From Chloroflexota bacterium (lineage in GTDB: Bacteria > Chloroflexota > Dehalococcoidia > Lucifugimonadales > UBA826): a stretch of 5,647 nucleotides of DNA. Below the pieces are notes generated by a model. That model made no database searches, was not told where the DNA came from, and saw only the letters and a list, made by a program, of their open reading frames with translations. Location of the stretch: positions 14,185 to 19,831 of the forward strand of contig PBDP01000008.1 in NCBI GenBank assembly GCA_002718095.1. The letters run 5' to 3'. Positions 1 through 5,647 of the stretch are shown here, piece by piece (position 1 is the stretch's first letter; the number at the start of each line of letters is the position of its first letter). Both the position numbers and the translations under genes were made by a program.

Positions 1-48
1 GCTATGGATGATGCATCAGAATTAATAAAGGTCGAATTTATTACATAG
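1..48 (+). CDS. 3' end of an upstream gene, possibly a cytidylyltransferase (partial)
   Basis: An open frame runs from base 1 to a TAG stop at 46-48 and gives the tail AMDDASELIKVEFIT. It ends 4 bases before the next start, which is the tight spacing of an operon. The tail resembles the C-terminal pattern of CMP-sialic-acid-type cytidylyltransferases (NeuA/PseF-like), roughly I-D-x-x-x-D/E-L-x-x-A/V-E-x-I/L, and such a gene would suit a glycan cluster. Fifteen residues are too few to assign a family, so the function is a guess. That a coding tail ends here is likely, judged from the spacing and the open frame rather than from homology. Confidence 0.4.
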   Translation, partial: AMDDASELIKVEFIT

Positions 49-52
49 TAGT

Positions 53-1933
53 ATGAAATCTAATAATAAAAATACTCCATCCTATATATTTGTTGATTCA
101 TCACTAGCAATAGATTTTTTGAAAGATAAAAAACTGTATCAAGAAGCTCGTATTATTAGTTCTTCTCCATATCTGCTTAATTTGGAATCTGATACTACAA
201 TTTCTTTTGAATCTGAAGAAAATGAATCATTGTTATCTAATTTAATTGAATCTGGATTGGAGTTTAGTAGTAATGTATTTGATTCTCTGAACAATACTAG
301 GTTCTCTGATTATGCGCTGTTATCAGCTTTACAAGTTCATAATTTGCAAAAATGGGTTAGAAAATCTATAAATTTAGAAATCCATCACTTCAATGATTCA
401 GTTCTAGTAGTTCAGATTGTGGATAATAATGGCAATTTAATAACAGCTTACGACAATAAAATTGCTCAACTTTTATCCAATAATTCAAATTTGCAGACTT
501 TATCTTTAAATATTGGAGACATTATTGATGATCGCTTTCAGATTTCTAAGTTGGAAAAGTATAAAGAAATAAAGAAACGAGCATTAGCTAAATTTAATAG
601 GATTAAGAATAATTTACCTAGTATTAATTTTAATACTAACACTTCACCTGATGGGATTATTGCAAATTATCCATCACGGAATCATTTACTTGTTGATATT
701 TCATATGAGTTACAAGATAGAGGTTACCAAATTGAACAATTGATTAAATACAATGTAAGGAAATCTCCATATAATTCAAATAAATATGCTGATATTTTCG
801 AGTGTCTTAATCCAATTGTTACAAAACATGTAAGCAGTTTTGTAAATGAAAGAGCAATACAACCATTAATTGAGATTTACTATCACAATTTATTTGATGC
901 ATTTCAAGAATACGATGCCCAAATTTCAAATTGGGAACATCAAATAGATAAAATTAATCCAGAAGCGGTTATGAGTTCATTCCCAGCTAGACCAGATATG
1001 ATAGCTCTTAGTAAAGTATGTAATGTACGCAGTATTCCCTATATTAGTGCTCAACATGGGTTTGGTCGTGAAGTTGACAAATTGCATAAAGTTAGTGTTG
1101 CAACTTACGAGAATAGTGTTGCTGATTTGGTGTTAACTTATAATCATACTTCTACAGAAATTTTAAATAAACACAATCCTTTTAAAAAAGGAATAGCGAT
1201 TCCTGTAGGGTTCCCTTCACATGTAAGAGATCAAATAGGTTTTGATTCAAAAAGTATTATGAGATCAAACCAACATGAAATTATTTATATATCAAATATG
1301 TTGTTTATGGGAAATGCTCAAATGATACATGTTGGGACTGCTTCAGATTCAATCAAATCAAATTTTGATATTAATCTTCTGTCAGTATTTGAGAATATAA
1401 ATAAGAATGTTTTGTTTAAACTTTATCCAATTACTCATATCGACGTTGATCCACAGAAAAGTAAGTATAAATCTAAACCTTTAGCTCCAAACAGGTATTT
1501 AGATTTAAATCCGATTTCTGAAATGTTTTCAAAATTGCAGAATGTAACGATGTACGATGGGACTCAAGATGCATTAAAGATGTTTAAGAATCATAAAATT
1601 ATTGTTCTAGCTGGATGCTCCACTTCATTAGGAAATGCTTTGATTTCTAATATTCCATTAGTTTATATAAATAGTCATAAGATACGCCCTATGCAAGAAG
1701 AAGTTTTAAGAGAATTTTCAGAAGCTGTATTTTGTTTTGATGCCGAGGATAAAAATTTTAATGATACCTTGAAAAATTTCTTAGATTCTAATATTGAAGA
1801 AATTAATCGTCTTTGGAATCAAAAATCAAATTCACGTGAAAAATTTATTCTTAAATACGTAGACTCTTCGGATTCTAGTTTGGATATAAAAAATGCAGCT
1901 TCGAGTGTTACTGAGTTCATTAATACATTCTAA
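53..1933 (+). CDS. Large putative surface-glycan transferase, GT-B-like, divergent
   Basis: This 626-residue protein has no signal peptide and no clear membrane segment, so it is probably cytoplasmic or peripheral at the inner membrane. The N-terminal part (about 1-195) is rich in Ser, Asn, Asp and Glu and shows no recognisable motif. The second part looks like two Rossmann-like halves. Residues 200-340 end in SIPYISAQHGFG (Q334, H335, G336), like the HG motif after a beta strand in CDP-glycerol-type and KpsC-type polysaccharide transferases. Residues 405-540 contain FKLYPITH and then IIVLAGCSTSLGNALISN (C522, S523, T524), resembling the donor-side S-T-x-x-x-E/N-A loop of GT-B enzymes and of the LIC12162-type putative transferases of glycan clusters. 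The expected Glu of that loop is replaced by Asn528. The ATG lies 4 bases after the upstream stop with no good Shine-Dalgarno site, suggesting translational coupling. Donor and acceptor are unknown. The transferase role is inferred from motifs and neighbours; a plain hypothetical protein is the fallback. Confidence 0.6.
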   Translation: MKSNNKNTPSYIFVDSSLAIDFLKDKKLYQEARIISSSPYLLNLESDTTISFESEENESLLSNLIESGLEFSSNVFDSLNNTRFSDYALLSALQVHNLQKWVRKSINLEIHHFNDSVLVVQIVDNNGNLITAYDNKIAQLLSNNSNLQTLSLNIGDIIDDRFQISKLEKYKEIKKRALAKFNRIKNNLPSINFNTNTSPDGIIANYPSRNHLLVDISYELQDRGYQIEQLIKYNVRKSPYNSNKYADIFECLNPIVTKHVSSFVNERAIQPLIEIYYHNLFDAFQEYDAQISNWEHQIDKINPEAVMSSFPARPDMIALSKVCNVRSIPYISAQHGFGREVDKLHKVSVATYENSVADLVLTYNHTSTEILNKHNPFKKGIAIPVGFPSHVRDQIGFDSKSIMRSNQHEIIYISNMLFMGNAQMIHVGTASDSIKSNFDINLLSVFENINKNVLFKLYPITHIDVDPQKSKYKSKPLAPNRYLDLNPISEMFSKLQNVTMYDGTQDALKMFKNHKIIVLAGCSTSLGNALISNIPLVYINSHKIRPMQEEVLREFSEAVFCFDAEDKNFNDTLKNFLDSNIEEINRLWNQKSNSREKFILKYVDSSDSSLDIKNAASSVTEFINTF

Positions 1934-1938
1934 AAGTA

Positions 1939-1967
1939 TTGACTATTACGTTCATTAAGTGAACAAT
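1939..1967 (+). promoter_or_regulatory. Possible sigma70-type promoter before the dioxygenase gene
   Basis: TTGACT at 1939-1944 matches the -35 consensus at five of six bases. It is followed after 17 bases by AACAAT at 1962-1967, which matches the -10 consensus at four of six. The element lies in the only real gap between genes and would start transcription of the sugar-modification genes about 30 bases before their first start codon. In DNA this AT-rich, such matches arise often by chance, and the first T of the -10 box is missing. Confidence 0.3.
1950..1964. repeat. Short inverted repeat between the putative -35 and -10 boxes
   Basis: GTTCA (1950-1954) and TGAAC (1960-1964) are perfect inverted copies separated by five bases. 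As RNA, a sixth U-G pair would leave a three-base loop. No run of T follows, so it is not a convincing intrinsic terminator. Its place inside the putative promoter spacer and -10 box would suit a small operator, but five-base arms are short enough to be chance. Confidence 0.3.
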
Positions 1968-1993
1968 ATATTCAAACATTAAATTTACTCTTT

Positions 1994-1998
1994 AAGGA
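1994..1998 (+). promoter_or_regulatory. Ribosome binding site that decides the dioxygenase start
   Basis: AAGGA at 1994-1998 directly touches an ATG at 1999 but lies six bases before a second in-frame ATG at 2005. Six bases is a normal spacing and zero is not, so translation most likely begins at 2005. Confidence 0.65.
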
Positions 1999-2004
1999 AT
2001 GCAT

Positions 2005-2805
2005 ATGGATAAAATAATTAGTCGTGTTTCAAGAGATTTAAAAGATAATGGAGTTTCGGTTATACCTAATGTGTTTTCTGAGAGTCAGTGTAAAGAATAT
2101 GTACAGATATTAGATGATCTTATAGAAAATGCCCCTTCTAATTCAAAAAACAGAATTAATGAAGATGTTCAATCTATCAACAATTATTTTAGACACCATC
2201 CGAAATTGTTGGATTTGGTGTATATTCCCATATTAGATAAATTATTTAAGCACCTTATAGGTAATGACCACGTATTAATTTCAGCTAATACATTTAATAG
2301 AAGTAAAAAAGTCGGTATAAAACAAAATACTGATTATGAGCACTCAAAAAATGCTGGGCACAACTGGCATATAGACTCTGATTATATCGGTGGGATACGT
2401 ATAGAATCTGGATTCAGCTACCAAATTATCATAATGTTAGAAGATTTTACTGAGGAGAATGGGGCAACCCATTATGTTCCGGATTCTCACAAAATTAGAA
2501 CTAGACCAGATAGAGATGCGGAGTATGATTATAAAATAATAACAGGCAAAGCAGGATCTATAGGTATTATTGATTCGGGGCTTTGGCATAGGAGTGGTGG
2601 AGTTACCCCTATTAGTAGATGGGGTGTTTTTAATTGTTATGGTCCATGGTTTGTTAAGCCGTATTTTAGATTTCCTGATATGTTAGGCGAAAATACCGGT
2701 AAAAACTTGTCTCCTCAGTTGAGGCGTCTATTACACTATAGATCAACTCCCCCGCTTAATGAAGAAGAAAGACTAAATACTGTTATTAATGAAATAGAGG
2801 ACTAA
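2005..2805 (+). CDS. Phytanoyl-CoA dioxygenase (PhyH) family oxygenase
   Basis: The protein is a predicted Fe(II)/2-oxoglutarate-dependent oxygenase of 266 residues, a usual PhyH length. Counting from the chosen start, the iron-binding facial triad is visible as H122-x-D124 in NWHIDSDY and the distal H195 in LWHRSGG, with R205 ten residues later as the likely 2-oxoglutarate carboxylate ligand. The family-typical NGATHYVPDSH stretch sits at 152-162, with Asp in place of the common Gly. All catalytic residues are present, so it should be active. The first ATG at 1999 was passed over because the ribosome binding site abuts it. The cupin gene follows after 3 bases. Family members hydroxylate varied small molecules; in this setting a nucleotide sugar, a glycan or a sugar substituent is the likely substrate (inference). 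No signal peptide is seen, so it acts in the cytoplasm. Confidence 0.85.
   Translation: MDKIISRVSRDLKDNGVSVIPNVFSESQCKEYVQILDDLIENAPSNSKNRINEDVQSINNYFRHHPKLLDLVYIPILDKLFKHLIGNDHVLISANTFNRSKKVGIKQNTDYEHSKNAGHNWHIDSDYIGGIRIESGFSYQIIIMLEDFTEENGATHYVPDSHKIRTRPDRDAEYDYKIITGKAGSIGIIDSGLWHRSGGVTPISRWGVFNCYGPWFVKPYFRFPDMLGENTGKNLSPQLRRLLHYRSTPPLNEEERLNTVINEIED
2797..2801 (+). promoter_or_regulatory. Ribosome binding site of the cupin gene
   Basis: GAGGA at 2797-2801 lies seven bases before the ATG at 2809. It is embedded in the last codons of the dioxygenase gene, so the two genes are read from one message. Confidence 0.6.
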
Positions 2806-2808
2806 TTT

Positions 2809-3189
2809 ATGCAAGAAGATGTAATAGTAAATTTACAACCTCCTATTGTTGAAGATAGAGGAAAAATACAAATGCTGGTTGATTTCACAATTGGTAGTTC
2901 TTTAGTAATCACATCTAAGAGTGGTTCTACTAGAGGGAACCATTATCACAAAGAAGATGATCACTACGCATATTTGGCTGAAGGTAAAATTGAATATTAT
3001 TATAGGCCTGCTGGTTCAGATGAGTCTCCTCAAAAATTAACTATTAATCCGGGGCAAATGTTTTATACTCCTCCCATGGTGGAACATACTATGAAATTTA
3101 TTGAAGATTCGACATTTTATGTTTTTGCTAAAAGGCACAGAGATCAAGAAGATTATGAGTCGGATATTGTTAGAGTAACCCTTGCTTAA
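2809..3189 (+). CDS. Small single-domain cupin, probable sugar-modifying (WxcM/FdtA/CapF-cupin-like)
   Basis: This 126-residue protein is one cupin barrel. Cupin motif 1 is seen as TRGNHYHKEDDHYAYLAEG (41-59), with metal ligands H45 and H47, and motif 2 as PGQMFYTPPMVEHTM (81-95), with H93. The RGNHxH stretch is shared with the cupins of nucleotide-sugar pathways, namely the FdtA/QdtA ketoisomerases and the C-terminal domain of CapF. The usual Glu ligand of motif 1 appears to be replaced by H52, which would give an all-His metal site. In this context it may isomerise or epimerise a keto-sugar nucleotide or help in its modification; the substrate is not readable. Three bases separate it from the dioxygenase gene and its end overlaps the methyltransferase start. 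A metal-binding role is well supported, the exact reaction is not. Confidence 0.8.
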   Translation: MQEDVIVNLQPPIVEDRGKIQMLVDFTIGSSLVITSKSGSTRGNHYHKEDDHYAYLAEGKIEYYYRPAGSDESPQKLTINPGQMFYTPPMVEHTMKFIEDSTFYVFAKRHRDQEDYESDIVRVTLA

Positions 3190-4441
3190 CAACTTTACAG
3201 ATAATAAATTTTTTAAAAAAGAAAAATGTCGCCTTTGCTTGAGTTCAGACTTAGAATTGGTGTCTGAATTTAAATCCACTCCGTTAGCAAATGATTTTGT
3301 CCCATCAAGTTTGTTGGATATAAATCAACCGCTTTACCCTTTGGGCATTTTATTTTGTGAATCATGTTCTCATGTACAATTGTCTCATGTTGTTAATCCT
3401 AAATTAATGTTTGAGCATTATGTTTATGTTTCATCAACATCTCAGAGTTTTGTTAATCATTTTAAAAATTATGAAATATCTATACTAGAAAAGTATTCTC
3501 CGGCACCTAATTCATTAATTGTAGATATTGGTAGTAATGATGGTGTATTGCTGAACTTTTTTAAAGAAGACGGATTCAAAGTCTTAGGTGTAGATCCAGC
3601 GACTAATCTAGCTGTTGAAGCAAATAATAATGGAATCGAAACTATTAATTCATTTTTTACATATGAATTGTCTGATAAACTCACTCGAGATTATGGCAAA
3701 GCATCTGTTGTTGTAGCTAATAATGTATTTGCCCATATTGATGATTTACATGATGTTACTAAAGGAATATCTAAACTGTTGGCTGATGATGGAATATTTG
3801 TTTTTGAGGTCTCATATTTAAAACAGGTGATTGCTAATAATTTGTTTGATACTATTTATCATGAACATCTTTCTTATCATACCTTAATCCCTTTATTAAC
3901 TTTTTTTGACAATAATGATATGACTATAATCGATTGTGAAGAGGTTGATACACATGGGGGATCTATTAGAGTTGTAGTTCAGAAAAAAAATGGCCCAAAA
4001 CCTGTAAATGATTCAGTTAGGAATTTGATAAATATGGAACTTAAATTAGGTTTAAATACTATAGACCCAATTCTGTCTTTATCTAATAAAATAAAAGAGC
4101 TTAATGAAAAATTAAATTCTCTGGTTCATGATATAAAAAATGAAGGTTTGCAATTGATCGGATACGGAGCTCCTGCAAAAGCGACTACATTGTTATATGA
4201 ATTTGAATTGTCCGACCAAATAGACTATATAATTGATGATAATCCTTTAAAACAAGGATTATATACACCTGGATCTCATATTCCTGTCGTAAATGCAGAT
4301 GTTTTAAGACAAGAGATTGTTCCTGAGTATATGATAATACTTGCTTGGAATTTTGCCGAACAAATTATGGAAAATAATGATAATTACTTAAAAAAGGGAG
4401 GACACTTTATATTGCCTCTTCCAGATTTACAGGTTTATTAA
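3182..4441 (+). CDS. SAM-dependent sugar C-methyltransferase (TcaB9/TylCIII/NovU type)
   Basis: The 419 residues show the full three-domain build of nucleotide-sugar C-methyltransferases. An N-terminal zinc-binding domain has C16/C19 (CRLC) and C59/C62 (CESC). A central SAM-binding Rossmann fold has IVDIGSNDGVLL (113-124). The C-terminal domain has GYGAPAKATT (327-336) and IIDDNPLKQG (350-359). The YHEH motif (Y226, E228, H229), together with H185 and Y80, matches in spacing the active-site residues described for the C-3'-methyltransferase TcaB9, so the enzyme looks catalytically complete. Such enzymes methylate a carbon beside the keto group of a 4-keto nucleotide sugar, usually C3. The start is TTG: an in-frame TAA at 3176-3178 lies just upstream and no ATG occurs before the zinc motif. 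It overlaps the cupin gene by 8 bases, with only AGAG at 3172-3175 as a weak ribosome site, so coupling to cupin translation is likely. Confidence 0.92.
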   Translation: MLNNFTDNKFFKKEKCRLCLSSDLELVSEFKSTPLANDFVPSSLLDINQPLYPLGILFCESCSHVQLSHVVNPKLMFEHYVYVSSTSQSFVNHFKNYEISILEKYSPAPNSLIVDIGSNDGVLLNFFKEDGFKVLGVDPATNLAVEANNNGIETINSFFTYELSDKLTRDYGKASVVVANNVFAHIDDLHDVTKGISKLLADDGIFVFEVSYLKQVIANNLFDTIYHEHLSYHTLIPLLTFFDNNDMTIIDCEEVDTHGGSIRVVVQKKNGPKPVNDSVRNLINMELKLGLNTIDPILSLSNKIKELNEKLNSLVHDIKNEGLQLIGYGAPAKATTLLYEFELSDQIDYIIDDNPLKQGLYTPGSHIPVVNADVLRQEIVPEYMIILAWNFAEQIMENNDNYLKKGGHFILPLPDLQVY

Positions 4442-5518
4442 ATGAAAAATAATTCTCTATTAAATACCGATATTAAAGAAATAGAAAAATTTCTAGGTGC
4501 AGATAATATTAATAATTTATCGGGTAAAACAATTCTTTTGTGTGGAGCAGGAGGTTTCTTGGGTAGATATTTCGTTGAATTAGTCGCTCATCTAAATTCG
4601 TCAAAAGATCGTTCGCCAATTACTTTAATAGCTGTGGATAACTTTATTACTGAACCTACAGCAACTCATTTGTCTGACACTCCTAATAATATTACCTTTC
4701 ACAAAATGGATATTATTAATGGAATACATTTCGACTTTGATATTGATTACATTATTCATGCAGCAGGGATTGCTAGTCCTTTTTATTATGCCAAATACCC
4801 TATGGAAACAATGGAAGTAGCAACTATTGGAACTAAAAATTTACTTGAACTAGCCGTGGCAAAGAATGTTGAAGGCTTTATGTTTTTTAGCTCTAGTGAG
4901 ATTTATGGAGACCCAGATCCTAAAGAAGTTCCTACAGACGAAGCTTACAGAGGTAATGTCTCATGCCTAGGGCCTAGGGCTTGCTATGATGAATCTAAAC
5001 GTTTAGGAGAAACGATGGCGAGAGTTTACCATACTCATTATGGTGTTCCTACAAAGATAGTAAGACCCTTTAATGTTTACGGACCAGGAATGAATCAAAA
5101 TGATTATCGTGTTGTCCCAGATTTTATAAATAGAACTCTTTCGGATAAACCATTGAAAATTTATAAGCCTGGTACTCAAACTAGAACTTTTTGCTACGCA
5201 ACCGATTCTATAAATGGATTTATTAGAGTTCTTCTAAAAGGGGTTCCAGGAGAACCATATAATATAGGAAATGATTCTCCAGAAATAACGATACAAGATT
5301 TAGCAGACACATTAGAAAGTGTCGCAGGGCATCCAATTGCCAAGTCGTTTGTTGAACATCCAGATGTTTATCCAGGTGATGAACCTATTAGGAGATGTCC
5401 CAATATCAAAAAGGCAAATATTCATGTAGGCTATCACCCCCAAGTATCTCTTAAAGAAGGACTAACCCGTTCTTTAAATTGGGCTTCTGAAAATTATGAA
5501 TTTAAAGAAAAGCGATAA
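4442..5518 (+). CDS. Extended SDR of the UDP-glucuronate decarboxylase (UXS/ArnA-C) type
   Basis: This 358-residue NAD-dependent nucleotide-sugar enzyme has an N-terminal extension of about 28 residues and then the dinucleotide motif GAGGFLG (35-41), with D66 at the end of strand 2 favouring NAD. The catalytic region holds SSSEIYGDP (150-158) and CYDESK (181-186), giving S152, E153, Y182 and K186. The E153-Y182 distance of 29 equals that of E434-Y463 in the ArnA decarboxylase. GNVSCLGPRACYDESKR resembles the UXS signature, and R318 in PIRRCPNI matches the conserved Arg of decarboxylases. The Ser-Glu pair differs from the Asp-Glu of RmlB-type 4,6-dehydratases. It may decarboxylate UDP-glucuronate through a 4-keto intermediate, or be a relative acting on another sugar. 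The ATG directly follows the methyltransferase stop, with AGG at 4431-4433 as a weak ribosome site. Family is near certain; the substrate is moderately supported. Confidence 0.88.
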   Translation: MKNNSLLNTDIKEIEKFLGADNINNLSGKTILLCGAGGFLGRYFVELVAHLNSSKDRSPITLIAVDNFITEPTATHLSDTPNNITFHKMDIINGIHFDFDIDYIIHAAGIASPFYYAKYPMETMEVATIGTKNLLELAVAKNVEGFMFFSSSEIYGDPDPKEVPTDEAYRGNVSCLGPRACYDESKRLGETMARVYHTHYGVPTKIVRPFNVYGPGMNQNDYRVVPDFINRTLSDKPLKIYKPGTQTRTFCYATDSINGFIRVLLKGVPGEPYNIGNDSPEITIQDLADTLESVAGHPIAKSFVEHPDVYPGDEPIRRCPNIKKANIHVGYHPQVSLKEGLTRSLNWASENYEFKEKR

Positions 5519-5647
5519 TCCTAAAAAAGTCGCCCTTATTGGGGTAGGCCGATGGGGATACAATATATTAAACACTCTCGATTCTATTGAAGAATTAGAT
5601 TTAACGCATGTTGTCACAACCAAACAACTCAAATTAGAATATAAAAA
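5496..5647 (+). CDS. Gfo/Idh/MocA family oxidoreductase, N-terminal part (cut by window end)
   Basis: A new frame opens at ATG 5496, inside the end of the SDR gene (23-base overlap, +1 frame), and stays open to the window edge, giving 50 codons. Residues 10-23 read KKVALIGVGRWGYN, a beta strand followed by the G-x-G-x-x-G dinucleotide loop (G16, G18, G21). The W-G after it is common in the Gfo/Idh/MocA enzymes of glycan clusters. Residues 33-42 (EELDLTHVVT) suit the second strand of the Rossmann fold. Such enzymes oxidise or reduce sugar hydroxyl or keto groups with NAD(P); here reduction of the keto-sugar made by the neighbours is plausible (inference). No good ribosome site is seen, in line with coupling to the SDR gene. 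Most of the protein, including the substrate domain and catalytic Lys/His, lies outside the window. Confidence 0.8.
   Translation, partial: MNLKKSDNPKKVALIGVGRWGYNILNTLDSIEELDLTHVVTTKQLKLEYK

Noticed and set aside
1950-1975. Inverted repeat after the transferase gene as an intrinsic terminator
   Set aside because: The stem has only five or six pairs, is AT-rich and is not followed by a T run, so termination is unlikely.
3037-3279. 80-codon open frame on the minus strand across the cupin/methyltransferase junction
   Set aside because: It lies opposite two well-supported genes, its translation shows no motif, and its start has no convincing context. It is a shadow frame.
3469-3684. 71-codon open frame on the minus strand inside the methyltransferase gene
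   Set aside because: It is antisense to the SAM-binding domain, a strongly conserved coding region, and has no recognisable features.
3983-3990. Run of eight A in the methyltransferase gene, a possible slippage or phase-variation site
   Set aside because: The frame continues correctly through it (Gln-Lys-Lys-Asn) and into an intact C-terminal domain; A runs of this length are expected in such AT-rich coding DNA.
4966-4979. Tandem CCTAGGG CCTAGGG, also a near-perfect inverted repeat, standing out in AT-rich DNA
   Set aside because: It encodes the conserved Leu-Gly-Pro-Arg-Ala part of the SDR family signature, so protein constraint explains the base composition.
1-5647. CRISPR array, tRNA/rRNA gene, insertion sequence or transposase
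   Set aside because: No regular repeats, no recognisable tRNA or rRNA segments and no transposase motifs were seen; nearly every base is accounted for by the tightly packed genes.

Overview
The window is a piece of a surface-polysaccharide (O-antigen, capsule or S-layer-glycan type) biosynthesis cluster from an AT-rich organism, by eye about one third G+C. All genes are on the + strand and packed head to tail. The family mix (polysaccharide-type transferase, PhyH-like oxygenase, sugar cupin, sugar C-methyltransferase, UDP-glucuronate-decarboxylase-like SDR, Gfo/Idh/MocA oxidoreductase) is typical of variable glycan islands in Gram-negative bacteria, marine ones among them, but some archaea carry similar islands. 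Nothing here fixes the taxon: there is no rRNA, tRNA or housekeeping gene. Shine-Dalgarno-like sites precede two genes clearly and the others only weakly.

Layout. Bases 1-48 hold the last 15 codons of an upstream gene, possibly a cytidylyltransferase. At 53-1933 is a large, divergent putative glycan transferase with GT-B-like hallmarks. A 65-base gap (1934-1998) follows, the only real intergenic space; it holds a possible promoter, a small inverted repeat and a good ribosome binding site. From 2005 to the window end runs a compact set of five genes: a PhyH-family non-haem iron dioxygenase, a small cupin, a three-domain sugar C-methyltransferase (TTG start, overlapping the cupin gene by 8 bases), an extended SDR of the UDP-glucuronate decarboxylase type (starting on the base after the previous stop), and the first 50 codons of a Gfo/Idh/MocA NAD(P)-dependent oxidoreductase, which overlaps the SDR gene by 23 bases and is cut by the window edge.

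How the genes may work together (inference). The SDR would make a 4-keto nucleotide sugar, perhaps a 4-keto-pentose by decarboxylation. The C-methyltransferase would add a methyl group next to the keto group, the cupin could epimerise or isomerise the sugar, and the Gfo/Idh/MocA enzyme could oxidise or reduce it. The PhyH-like oxygenase could hydroxylate the sugar or a substituent. The product would be a branched-chain, modified sugar built into a surface glycan by transferases such as the first large gene. The families are recognised with good confidence; the substrates, reaction order and final sugar cannot be read from the sequence.
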